DNA of 64,000 nucleotides from Lachnoclostridium sp. UBA5725 (GTDB lineage: Bacteria; Bacillota; Clostridia; Lachnospirales; Lachnospiraceae). The stretch spans positions 62,001-126,000 of the forward strand of contig DIGJ01000040.1 in the NCBI GenBank assembly GCA_002419585.1, read 5' to 3'. The position numbers and the translations under genes are program-made. This document shows positions 1 through 8,484 of the stretch, piece by piece. Below the pieces are notes generated by a model. It had not been told where the DNA came from. It did no database searches and worked only from the letters and a program-made list of their open reading frames with translations. Positions within the stretch are counted from its first letter, which is position 1, and every line of letters starts with the position of its first letter.

Positions 1-29
1 ATTCATCATGCGCAGGAACGGAGAATATT

Positions 30-1139
30 ATGTTACAATCACTTACCATCGGATTTATCGGCTTTGGACTTATTGGTGGTTCTATTGCACGTGCGCTACG
101 CCTCTCTGACAACGATTACCGTATGATTGCATACAATTACCATACTAAACCAAATGATTCTTTGCTAGAGGCAAAAAAAGATCAAGTCCTTGATTTTGTT
201 GACGATGATCTTTCCCTTCATTTTAAGGAATGTGATATCATCTTTTTATGTGGTCCGGTTTTAGAAAATATAAAATACTTACACGAATTAAAAGAACGGA
301 TAAAGCCTACGTGCCTCATCACAGATGTAGGTAGTGTAAAAGGAAATATCAATGAAGCAGTGAGAAGTCTAGACCTTTCAAAGAATTTTATCGGTGGGCA
401 TCCAATGGCTGGTTCGGAACGGACTGGATATCAAAATTCAAGTTCCCGTCTTTTGGAAAATGCCTACTATATTCTAACTCCAAATGAAGAAACTCCTGAT
501 TTTATGATGAAACACATGCTGCAAATCGTATCGGATGTTCATGCAATTCCAGTTACACTTGACTGCAAGCGCCACGATGATATTGTTGCAGCAATCAGTC
601 ATGTTCCGCATATTATAGCTTCTTCCTTAGTAAATTTGGTACAAAACAACGATGATGCTTCCAACCAGATGCTTTCATTAGCCGCAGGCGGGTTTAAAGA
701 TATCACGCGAATTGCATCCTCCTCCCCTACTATGTGGCAAAATATTTGTTTAACGAATCAAGAAAGTATCTTAAAATTTTTGAATTTATACCAGTCAACA
801 TTAGATCAGGTTATAACAGCCATTCAGGATAAAAACGAAACTGCAATCTATGATTATTTTGAATCTGCCAAAAATTATCGTGATTCCATTCCAAACACAA
901 AAGGCGGTATTATTGACCGTACGTTTGAGATTTATCTGGATATTGTCGACGAGACCGGTGCCATTGCTTCCATTGCAACGCTTTTAGCAAACAACGGTAT
1001 CAGCATAAAAAATATTGGAATCATTCACAATCGGGAATTTGCTGAAGGTGTGTTACGTATTGAATTATATGATCAGACCTCTTGTGACATGGGAATCGAA
1101 CTAATGAAAAAACAACACTATACAATCTATGAACGCTGA
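30..1139 (+). CDS. tyrA: Prephenate dehydrogenase with ACT domain
   Basis: Catalyses NAD-dependent oxidative decarboxylation of prephenate to 4-hydroxyphenylpyruvate, the committed step to tyrosine. The Rossmann motif GFGLIGGSIARA is at residues 11-22 and the family motif GGHPMAGSE near residue 122. A C-terminal ACT domain (from about residue 298, DETGAIASIATLL) suggests feedback control by an amino acid. No chorismate mutase domain is fused. The ATG follows GGAG with 7-nt spacing. aroA begins a few bases downstream on the same strand, so the pair forms an aromatic amino acid operon whose earlier genes probably lie left of the window. Confidence 0.95.
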   Translation: MLQSLTIGFIGFGLIGGSIARALRLSDNDYRMIAYNYHTKPNDSLLEAKKDQVLDFVDDDLSLHFKECDIIFLCGPVLENIKYLHELKERIKPTCLITDVGSVKGNINEAVRSLDLSKNFIGGHPMAGSERTGYQNSSSRLLENAYYILTPNEETPDFMMKHMLQIVSDVHAIPVTLDCKRHDDIVAAISHVPHIIASSLVNLVQNNDDASNQMLSLAAGGFKDITRIASSSPTMWQNICLTNQESILKFLNLYQSTLDQVITAIQDKNETAIYDYFESAKNYRDSIPNTKGGIIDRTFEIYLDIVDETGAIASIATLLANNGISIKNIGIIHNREFAEGVLRIELYDQTSCDMGIELMKKQHYTIYER

Positions 1140-1153
1140 AAGGAGCACTTTTG

Positions 1154-2434
1154 ATGAACCGAAATAAAGTTTCTTCCCTCAACGGGGAAATTACCATTCC
1201 AGGCGATAAATCCATTTCGCATCGTGCCATTATGCTTGGAGCAATATCAGAAGGGCTCACGGAAGTAACCAACTTTTTACGTGGTGCCGATTGTCTTTCT
1301 ACAATAGACTGTTTTCGAAAAATGGGTGTTTCGATTGACGACGAAATAGATATCATCCGCATTCATGGAAGAGGGCTTCATGGTTTATGCGCACCAAATG
1401 AACTGCTTGATGTAGGAAATAGCGGAACGACCACACGTTTAATTTCTGGAATCTTGGCCGGTCAGTCTTTTACAAGTACACTAAATGGGGATGATTCCAT
1501 TCAAAGACGTCCGATGAATCGTATTATCACTCCACTTTCGCAGATGGGTGCAACTATTGAAAGTATAAAGGAGAATGGTTGCGCACCATTAAAAATAAGC
1601 CCTTCCAAGCTCCATGGCATTCACTACCAATCAAACGTTGCTTCCGCACAAGTCAAATCCGCGGTATTGCTTGCCGGACTCTATTCCGAAGGGACTACTT
1701 CCGTCACCGAACCTACACGTTCCAGAAATCACACCGAGCTTATGCTAAACTATTTTGGAGGATCGGTTACGATAGAGGACACCACTGCAACTTTACTTCC
1801 AGTTTCCGAACTATATGGTCAAAAAGTGGAGGTACCAGGAGACATCTCTTCGGCTGCTTACTTTATGGCAGCAGCCGCCATTGTACCAAATTCTGAAGTG
1901 CTTATAAAAAATGTTGGCATCAATGATACCAGAGATGGCATGATACATGTCATGAATTCAATGGGCGCTGATCTAACACTTCAAAACAAACGTAATTTAA
2001 GTGGCGAACCTGTTGCAGATATTTTAGTTAAGACTTCGAACCTTCATGGCATTACAATCGGTGGAAGTCTAATACCAACCTTAATTGATGAACTACCAAT
2101 CATCGCCATATTAGCCGCCTGTGCCAACGGAACTACCATTATCAAGGATGCACAGGAATTAAAAGTCAAAGAATCCAATCGTATCGATGTCATGGCAAAA
2201 AACCTCTCCTTAATGGGAGTTAATGTTACCGCTACAGAAGATGGTATGATAATTGAAGGTGGCAATCCCTTGACAGGTGCCACCATCCAAACAAAATTAG
2301 ACCACCGAATCGCCATGTCCTTTGCCGTAGCAAGCTTAATCGCAGAAGGTACCACCACCCTAATCGATGGTGAATGCGTTAACATCTCCTATCCAAACTT
2401 TTATGAAGACTTAGACAAACTAATAAATAACTAG
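1154..2434 (+). CDS. aroA: 3-phosphoshikimate 1-carboxyvinyltransferase (EPSP synthase)
   Basis: Transfers the enolpyruvyl group of PEP to shikimate 3-phosphate, the sixth shikimate pathway step. Visible family motifs are GDKSISHRA near residue 18, the PEP-binding NSGTTTRL near residue 88, and KVKESNRID near residue 340. The length (426 aa) is normal. A TTG codon directly precedes the chosen ATG; AGGAG at 1141-1145 has 8-nt spacing to the ATG and 5-nt spacing to the TTG, so the ATG is preferred. It is the last gene before a convergent lipid kinase, and palindromic element 1 starts 12 bp after its stop. Confidence 0.95.
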   Translation: MNRNKVSSLNGEITIPGDKSISHRAIMLGAISEGLTEVTNFLRGADCLSTIDCFRKMGVSIDDEIDIIRIHGRGLHGLCAPNELLDVGNSGTTTRLISGILAGQSFTSTLNGDDSIQRRPMNRIITPLSQMGATIESIKENGCAPLKISPSKLHGIHYQSNVASAQVKSAVLLAGLYSEGTTSVTEPTRSRNHTELMLNYFGGSVTIEDTTATLLPVSELYGQKVEVPGDISSAAYFMAAAAIVPNSEVLIKNVGINDTRDGMIHVMNSMGADLTLQNKRNLSGEPVADILVKTSNLHGITIGGSLIPTLIDELPIIAILAACANGTTIIKDAQELKVKESNRIDVMAKNLSLMGVNVTATEDGMIIEGGNPLTGATIQTKLDHRIAMSFAVASLIAEGTTTLIDGECVNISYPNFYEDLDKLINN

Positions 2435-2445
2435 TCAAAATCAAG

Positions 2446-2753
2446 AAGGGAATGTTACACAATATAAACTTTTATCTCGATTTGCAATCATTAGCGCATA
2501 TAACAGGTGTTCTACCGAATTTTTTCGATAAGACTAAGTTAGTTGTAAAAATAGTAACCTATATCCCAATTTTCATATCGGGGCACAAAGAGCAGGTGCT
2601 CGAACCGAATGATACGATTATTTTAATAAGACATAGTAAAATCAAGTGCCAATCACTTGATTTTCACTGGTTATGGCTTATTAAAATTGACAATCGTATT
2701 GAGGTTCGAGCACCTGCTCTTTGTGCCCCGATATGAAAATTGAACACAACCTA
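2446..2753 (+). repeat. Palindromic L'-L-R element, copy 1
   Basis: Noncoding element that fills the 344-bp gap between convergent aroA and the lipid kinase. It contains a left-like half L' (2473-2540), then a 40-bp perfect inverted repeat (L 2567-2606, R 2703-2742). Between the arms lies a conserved inner helix (ATTTTAATAAG with CTTATTAAAAT, near 2617-2683) and a variable tip hairpin with loop CCAAT. Conserved flanks are AAGGGAATGTTACA (2446-2459) on the left and ACACAACCTA (2744-2753) on the right, followed by T7. L' shares the locus-specific stretch ACAGGTGTTCTACCGAAT (2503-2520) with L. A 94-codon ORF crosses it but is judged spurious. Function unknown: structured RNA, bidirectional terminator or miniature mobile element. 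Confidence 0.85.
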
Positions 2754-2778
2754 TTTTTTTAATGCAACATCCCTTATC

Positions 2779-3681
2779 CTATTTCTTTTTGCCTCTAATA
2801 TAGCTAATCGCCTTCTTATGATTGATGATCTCCGCCAAATGATACGTTCCCCCGTATTCTCCATCAATCGTCCATGAAATTTCTTCCTGAGAAGTCAGGA
2901 TAATATGATTGGAGGCAAATGAATGAATATACTTAGGATTTGCTTCTCTTGTTAACAACGAATTGATGATTGCCTGTAATTCTACAGCATTCTGCGGACA
3001 CTTAATCAGCGTTACCTCAAACAAACCATCATCGAGTTTCACATTTCTTCCCGTGATTCCTTTGAAACCACCAACTGATTTCGAGTTTGTTATCATTCCA
3101 AAAATAATCTCATCTTCAAAAGATTCTGTTTCGTCATCGAGCTCTACTCTTATATGATACGACTTAAGAGTCGGCAATCGTTTAACTCCATCTAAGAAAT
3201 AAGCTAATTTGCCAAAAATATTTTTTATTTCCTGTGATGTCTGATATGCAACTTCCGTAAATGCACCAAATGCTGCCACATAATTAAAATAGTCTCCATT
3301 TAAAGAACCAATATCACAGGGAAAACATTCTCCTTCAATTACATTATTGGCGGCCATTATAATATTTTTAGGAATATGGTGAGTGGTTGCAAAATCGTTT
3401 ACCGTTCCAGTCGGAATATACCCACATGGTGGTCGGTGCTCTAATTTCATGAAACCATCGGTCACTTCATTCAGCGTCCCATCACCTCCAGAACAAACAA
3501 TAAAATCGAAATCATCACCACGAGAGCTTACAATATTAGTCGCATCTTTTGCCTGCTTTGTCGCATAGACAGTAACTTCATAATCTGCATCCATAAAAAT
3601 TTCCAATACATCGGAAAGCTTACTTTTTAATGCTTCCTTGCCCGCGTGCGGATTATAAATGAATAACATCTTTTTCTTCAT
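2779..3681 (-). CDS. Diacylglycerol/lipid kinase family protein (YegS/DgkB type)
   Basis: Soluble lipid kinase of the DAGK catalytic family, probably phosphorylating diacylglycerol or a related membrane lipid with ATP. Diagnostic features are the N-terminal nucleotide-binding start FIYNPHAGK and the glycine-rich motif SGGDGTLNEV near residue 63, followed by GYIPTGTVNDFA, the family's GT.NDFA signature. The length (300 aa) is typical of YegS/BmrU/DgkB proteins. The start has AAGGAG upstream. The lipid substrate cannot be read from sequence. The gene is 46 bp upstream of the end of queA in a minus-strand run. Confidence 0.9.
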   Translation of the reverse strand: MKKKMLFIYNPHAGKEALKSKLSDVLEIFMDADYEVTVYATKQAKDATNIVSSRGDDFDFIVCSGGDGTLNEVTDGFMKLEHRPPCGYIPTGTVNDFATTHHIPKNIIMAANNVIEGECFPCDIGSLNGDYFNYVAAFGAFTEVAYQTSQEIKNIFGKLAYFLDGVKRLPTLKSYHIRVELDDETESFEDEIIFGMITNSKSVGGFKGITGRNVKLDDGLFEVTLIKCPQNAVELQAIINSLLTREANPKYIHSFASNHIILTSQEEISWTIDGEYGGTYHLAEIINHKKAISYIRGKKK

Positions 3682-3727
3682 AAATAACTCCTTGCTCCTA
3701 TTTCTTTTGTATCATATAGTCTAATCT

Positions 3728-4765
3728 TTATTTACGGATGTCAGTAATAAACATCGCATCGCCAAAGCTAAAGAAACGATATTTCTCACGTACTGCTTCT
3801 TCATAAGCTGCCATAATATGTTCTTTTCCAGCCAAAGCAGATACTAACATTAGTAATGTTGATTCTGGTAAATGGAAATTGGTAATCAGTCCATCAAGTA
3901 CTTTAAACTGATATCCTGGATAAATAAATATCTGTGTATCTGCACTACCTGGTAGTACCCTTCCATTTTCATCTACTGCAGACTCAATCGTACGACAACT
4001 TGTGGTTCCAACACAGATAATTCGATTACCCATTGCTTTTGCATCGTTGATTTTCTTCGCTTCCTCCGGTTCGATCTGATAAAACTCAGAATGCATATGG
4101 TGATTGGTTACATCCTCTACCTTTACTGGTCGAAACGTACCTAAACCAACGTGTAAAGTAACATTTGCAACCGTTACGCCCATCGCTTCAATTTCTCGAA
4201 ATAATTCTTCGGTAAAATGAAGTCCTGCTGTTGGAGCTGCCGCGGATCCTTCATACTTTGCATAAACGGTCTGATAACGGTTTTTATCCTTTAATTCATG
4301 CGTGATATACGGTGGCAGTGGCATCTGTCCAAGCTGATCTAATATTTCCTCAAAAATACCTTGATACGTAAATTTGATATGACGATTCCCTTCCTCTACG
4401 ATATCCATCACTTCACCAACTAAAAGTCCGTTGCCAAATGATATTTTTGAACCTATTCTTGCTTTTTTCCCTGGTTTTACTAGTGTTTCCCAGATATCAT
4501 TTTCTTTTCGCTTTAATAAAAGTACTTCAATATGTGCACCGGTATCTTCTTTTTCTCCAATTAATCTTGCAGGAATTACTTTTGTATTGTTACGCACGAG
4601 ACAATCTCCTGGTCTCAAATATTTTGTAATATGCTTAAATATATCATGTGTACGTTCACCGGTTTCTTTGTCTATTACTAAAAGTCTTGAACTGGATCGG
4701 TCATCTAAGGGGTCTTGTGCAATCAGTTCTTCTGGTAAATAAAAGTCAAAATCACTTGTTTTCAT
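3728..4765 (-). CDS. queA: S-adenosylmethionine:tRNA ribosyltransferase-isomerase
   Basis: Uses the ribosyl moiety of SAM to convert preQ1-modified tRNA into epoxyqueuosine-tRNA, the penultimate queuosine step. The family N-terminus (DFDFYLPEELIAQDP) is complete, with AAPTAGLHFTEEL near residue 176 and the C-terminal ITNFHLPESTLLMLVSA. The 345-aa length is standard. The start has GGAGAAAATGA before the ATG. Other queuosine genes are not in the window; tgt or ruvB often neighbour queA elsewhere. Confidence 0.96.
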   Translation of the reverse strand: MKTSDFDFYLPEELIAQDPLDDRSSSRLLVIDKETGERTHDIFKHITKYLRPGDCLVRNNTKVIPARLIGEKEDTGAHIEVLLLKRKENDIWETLVKPGKKARIGSKISFGNGLLVGEVMDIVEEGNRHIKFTYQGIFEEILDQLGQMPLPPYITHELKDKNRYQTVYAKYEGSAAAPTAGLHFTEELFREIEAMGVTVANVTLHVGLGTFRPVKVEDVTNHHMHSEFYQIEPEEAKKINDAKAMGNRIICVGTTSCRTIESAVDENGRVLPGSADTQIFIYPGYQFKVLDGLITNFHLPESTLLMLVSALAGKEHIMAAYEEAVREKYRFFSFGDAMFITDIRK

Positions 4766-4816
4766 TCATTTTCTCCATTCCCATATATGTCTTTTCTATA
4801 TAAATGGTTATTTTTT

Positions 4817-5686
4817 CTATTTACATACATCAAGAGATTTTAACACAAAGTGTTCAATCGCACAAGCCACTCCGTCCTCTTCATTTGATGTTGTTACAAA
4901 ATCTGCGACTTCCAATACATCCGGTGTTGCATTTCCCATGGCAACTCCAAGACCTACTGTCCTAAGCATCTCTCGGTCATTTCCACTATCCCCGCAAGCC
5001 ATGATGCTATCTTTCTCAATGCCTAACAGCTTACCTAATACCAAAAGTCCGTTTCCTTTTGTTGCCGTGTGCTTCGTGACCTCTAAATTTGTTGGCATTC
5101 CGGAGACAACCGACAGCTGCGTATATGAAGCTAACACATTCAATACTGCTTCTTTTCCACATAAAGTGCCATCTTCCATGGTTCGAAAGTTTATTGTCAT
5201 TTTCTGAATGGGTTGCTTTTTGCTTGCTACAAACGAAAGGAGGTCATCAACTGGATTTCTTGTCTTTAGTAAATACTCCCGTAATTCCTCACTTGGCGCA
5301 TATTGAATATTATAAGCAAGAATTTCTCGCTCAACATAGCCAACGCCTTCAATAAATACATCCGCCATGATGTCTATTTCTTTTAGCTTACTTAAAATCG
5401 ATAACACCATCTCAAAATCCATACAGTCTTCATATAGTTTCTTTTCTTCTAATATATCATAAATAACCGCGCCATTTGCACTTAATGCATATCGTACGCC
5501 TTCCAGCTCCAAAAATTCTTTTGGAATTCCTGCCAGAGGTCTTCCAGTAGCAGGTAGGACAACAATCCCCTTTTTAATAGCCTCTTTGATTGCATTTTTA
5601 TTCCGTATCGAAAATTCTTTTTTATTATTAAGAACGGTTCCGTCAAGATCGAGACCAATCATCTTAATTTCTCTCTTTTGATTCAT
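4817..5686 (-). CDS. Cof-type HAD-superfamily hydrolase
   Basis: Cytoplasmic sugar-phosphate or nucleotide phosphatase of the Cof/YbjI/YidA (HAD IIB) class. Motif I is IGLDLDGTVLN (nucleophile Asp near residue 13), motif II LPATGRP, motif III the Lys in TATKGNGL, and motif IV ACGDSGNDREML. The C2 cap of this subclass is present and the 289-aa length is usual. AAGGAAATAC precedes the ATG. The substrate cannot be inferred, and neighbouring genes do not suggest a pathway. Confidence 0.92.
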   Translation of the reverse strand: MNQKREIKMIGLDLDGTVLNNKKEFSIRNKNAIKEAIKKGIVVLPATGRPLAGIPKEFLELEGVRYALSANGAVIYDILEEKKLYEDCMDFEMVLSILSKLKEIDIMADVFIEGVGYVEREILAYNIQYAPSEELREYLLKTRNPVDDLLSFVASKKQPIQKMTINFRTMEDGTLCGKEAVLNVLASYTQLSVVSGMPTNLEVTKHTATKGNGLLVLGKLLGIEKDSIMACGDSGNDREMLRTVGLGVAMGNATPDVLEVADFVTTSNEEDGVACAIEHFVLKSLDVCK

Positions 5687-5761
5687 GTATTTCCTTTCTT
5701 TTGTACCGTAAAAAGCACGGTCACAACCACAAAAATTTATGTTGTAACCGTACTAAACATC

Positions 5762-7069
5762 TTATTCTACAATTTTTCCAGCCAGATAATTTATAAACTG
5801 TTGCGCGGTTCGACCAGAGATACCACCATGGCTTAATTCCCACATATTTGCCTTTGTACACAGTTCTTCCTCCGACATTGGAATGTTTTGCTTTTTTGCA
5901 AGTTCTTTTACAATTTCAAAATATTCTTTTTGTGACGGTTTCGAAAAGTTAATCGTAATACCAAAACGATTTACCAAGGATAGTTTTTCCTGCATCGTAT
6001 CGGATTTGTGCATACCTTCATCATTCGTAACATCCGAACGATCACTCCATGTCTCGCGGATCAAGTGTCTTCGGTTCGAGGTCGCATAGATTAATACATT
6101 ATCCGGCTTCGTTTCAAGACCACCCTCAATTACTGCCTTCAGATATTTGTATTCAATTTCAAATTCTTCAAATGACAAATCATCCATATAGATAATAAAA
6201 CGGTAATTTCGATTTTTGATTAAAGATATTACAGTAGATAAATCCTGAAATTGATGTTTATATATCTCGATGATTCGAAGTCCTCTGTCATAATACTCAT
6301 TCAAAATTGCCTTTATACTCGTGGATTTACCTGTGCCACTATCTCCAAATAAAAGTGCATTGTTTGCTTTTCTTCCTTCGACAAAAGCTTCCGTGTTGTC
6401 AATCAATTTTTGTTTTTGAATCTCATAGCCAATTAAATCGGACAAACGGATTTCTTCCGTATTTGTAATTGGACGAATGAGTTCGCCTTCTCCATCACGA
6501 TAAATGCGAAATGCCTTATTTAGTCCAAATTTACCCACTCCGTAGGCTTTATAGAAGTTGGTTACAATATCAAAAATCTCGTTTTCATCCAACGCCTTTT
6601 CAATCTGCTCGCTCAGTAGCTTCACCTTATCGCTTACGCTTTTATTATAACGTCTTTCCGGCTTCACAATCGATTTATAGTCAAGGATAATATCAAAACA
6701 GTTAATCGAAAGAGCCTCCTCCAATGGTTTAAAATCATAATCAAACAAAGCCTTGAAAATCCGGTAATCACTCTTTGCAAATTGATTTACCGTTCCGTCA
6801 TTTGCTCCAACTTTTTCACAAGTAATACTAAATGGATTTTCATTCGTAGCAAGTATAAATGCAAGATAATTATGCCATAAATTCTTATCAAATCCATATT
6901 TTGTTGCCACATCAAGCAACCGATTTATTTGTACATAAATTCGAGTAATCAGATTTTCCTTTACATAATTTCCGCTAAAAAACTCTTCGCATATACCTGC
7001 CATTTGAAACAAAATACAATCTTCTTCAAGGCCTCGGTAAATTACTAATTTTGATGTCTCATGAAACAT
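5762..7069 (-). CDS. DUF815-family AAA+ ATPase
   Basis: ATPase of the DUF815 family, found widely in bacteria without an assigned role. The N-terminal half has no clear motif. Walker A is NALLFGDSGTGKST near residue 240, Walker B is IYMDDLSFEEFE near residue 293, and the C-terminal lid ends with GGISGRTAQQFINYLAG. An ATG two codons upstream overlaps the AAGGA ribosome binding site, so the second ATG is preferred. It lies 45 bp downstream of another ATPase gene on the same strand, so co-transcription is likely; the pairing may be chance. Confidence 0.85.
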   Translation of the reverse strand: MFHETSKLVIYRGLEEDCILFQMAGICEEFFSGNYVKENLITRIYVQINRLLDVATKYGFDKNLWHNYLAFILATNENPFSITCEKVGANDGTVNQFAKSDYRIFKALFDYDFKPLEEALSINCFDIILDYKSIVKPERRYNKSVSDKVKLLSEQIEKALDENEIFDIVTNFYKAYGVGKFGLNKAFRIYRDGEGELIRPITNTEEIRLSDLIGYEIQKQKLIDNTEAFVEGRKANNALLFGDSGTGKSTSIKAILNEYYDRGLRIIEIYKHQFQDLSTVISLIKNRNYRFIIYMDDLSFEEFEIEYKYLKAVIEGGLETKPDNVLIYATSNRRHLIRETWSDRSDVTNDEGMHKSDTMQEKLSLVNRFGITINFSKPSQKEYFEIVKELAKKQNIPMSEEELCTKANMWELSHGGISGRTAQQFINYLAGKIVE

Positions 7070-7113
7070 TCTCATTCCTTCTTTTCTTCGTTTTATCGAT
7101 ATGATTCTTGATT

Positions 7114-8469
7114 TTATAAATCTTCCAAATCTGTCAAAACAAGATTATCCATTCCCTTTGCCATAACTTCCAACGGATTGGTAAATCCATTTTTTGAAAA
7201 CAAATAATAATGATCCGGCTCCACCTGCGCTTGCTTTACCAGTTCCAATAAGGTTTCAAAATCAGTCTCATCCAGTGGTTTGTTGCCCCATTTACTCTTC
7301 CCTACAAAATAAGTGTTTTGGGAAGTGACACCGATAAAGTCAATGGTTCCCTCTTTCCCAAACCATTGTCCCATACGCACGATTTCAAAATCCAGTTTTT
7401 TGAAATCACTCATCAGCATCAGATATTCCTGACAAACATTTGTGAAATACGTACTAATATGATCCTCAAGGACAGGCGCTATCTTTCCTTGATAAACTTC
7501 TTCCATCTTTCGATTTTCCAGTTTGGAAAGGTTTGGAAATACAAAACGATACCAAAAATGGATAAATCGGTCCTTAATTCGATACAGTCCCTTTTTCGTA
7601 TTATCTTTCCCATCGGTATCATAGGAAAAGACTTTTTCTACAACATCCAGTTCAATGAGATTTTTAAGATAGACACTAATCTTTGCACGGCTAAAGCCGG
7701 TTCTATCGTATATATCATTTAATTTGAGTTTTCCTTCGGAAAGACAAGCTAAGATGGTATTATACAAGGCAAGTTCTCGCAGCTCTGTTTTCAAAAAGTT
7801 TTGGGCTTCCTGATATAATTTACCATCTTTGTATAAAAATAGAGCCATAATATTTTCTTTTATACTACGCTTTTCATTCCATACATTTAAATATCCTGGC
7901 ACTCCTCCAAGGATTCCATATACCTGAATGCAGTCTTCTACGGAATAATTCGGAAAACGTGTCACGATATCTGGAAACGTTAATTCTTTTATTTTTTGAA
8001 AGGCTGATATGAAAAGAGCGTCCGCACCGATTGTACTTACCATATCATTTTCTACCCAGTTTACAGAAGAACTACAAAGAACAATCATTAATTTCTTTTC
8101 GGGATACGATTGCTTCAAGGCGTTTACAATTCCTGCCATAAAGGTATTCGAATTTTTCAAAATTAGATTAAATTCATCAAAGATGATTAGAGAATAATGC
8201 TGCGCTGCTTCCATTAATAAAGCATGAAAGGATACTTCCTCTCCTGATAAGGCATTGTCTTCTCTCCATTCTTTTTGCATGGTAAGAAGCTGTTCTTTTT
8301 CAGAACATTCCCTTGCTGTGTAATATAAGCACGATATATCTTTCGAAAAGCCACGAAGTAACTCCGTTTTTCCGATTCCACGCCTTCCATACACAACGAT
8401 CAAATCATTTTTGTTCCGATTATAATAATCCTCTAGAAATTTCATCTCCTGTTTTCTTCCAATAAACAA
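7114..8469 (-). CDS. ATP-binding protein, archaeal-type ATPase with DUF234 C-terminus
   Basis: 451-aa protein with an N-terminal P-loop (VVYGRRGIGKTELL, residues 21-34), Walker B-like SLIIFDEFNLI near residue 95, a winged-helix segment around residues 240-285, and a C-terminal nuclease-like DUF234 region (YFVGKSKWGNKPLDETDF). Such ATPase/DUF234 proteins are common in Clostridia, Bacteroidetes and archaea; their function is unproven and some may be defence or mobile-element related. The start is TTG at 8469, supported by AGGAGAGGAAG upstream, 15 bp after the argS stop. No in-frame ATG fits better. Confidence 0.82.
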   Translation of the reverse strand: MFIGRKQEMKFLEDYYNRNKNDLIVVYGRRGIGKTELLRGFSKDISCLYYTARECSEKEQLLTMQKEWREDNALSGEEVSFHALLMEAAQHYSLIIFDEFNLILKNSNTFMAGIVNALKQSYPEKKLMIVLCSSSVNWVENDMVSTIGADALFISAFQKIKELTFPDIVTRFPNYSVEDCIQVYGILGGVPGYLNVWNEKRSIKENIMALFLYKDGKLYQEAQNFLKTELRELALYNTILACLSEGKLKLNDIYDRTGFSRAKISVYLKNLIELDVVEKVFSYDTDGKDNTKKGLYRIKDRFIHFWYRFVFPNLSKLENRKMEEVYQGKIAPVLEDHISTYFTNVCQEYLMLMSDFKKLDFEIVRMGQWFGKEGTIDFIGVTSQNTYFVGKSKWGNKPLDETDFETLLELVKQAQVEPDHYYLFSKNGFTNPLEVMAKGMDNLVLTDLEDL

Positions 8470-8484
8470 GGTACTCTTCCTCTC

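Noticed and set aside
2452..2736. 94-codon plus-strand ORF after aroA
   Set aside because: Its second half is simply the palindromic arms and tip of element 1, the ribosome binding site almost touches the ATG, and it has no protein-like features.
2556..2754. AACCTAT on both sides of the copy 1 hairpin as a target-site duplication
   Set aside because: The right-hand AACCTA is conserved in copy 2 as well, so it belongs to the element; copy 2 has no matching direct repeat.
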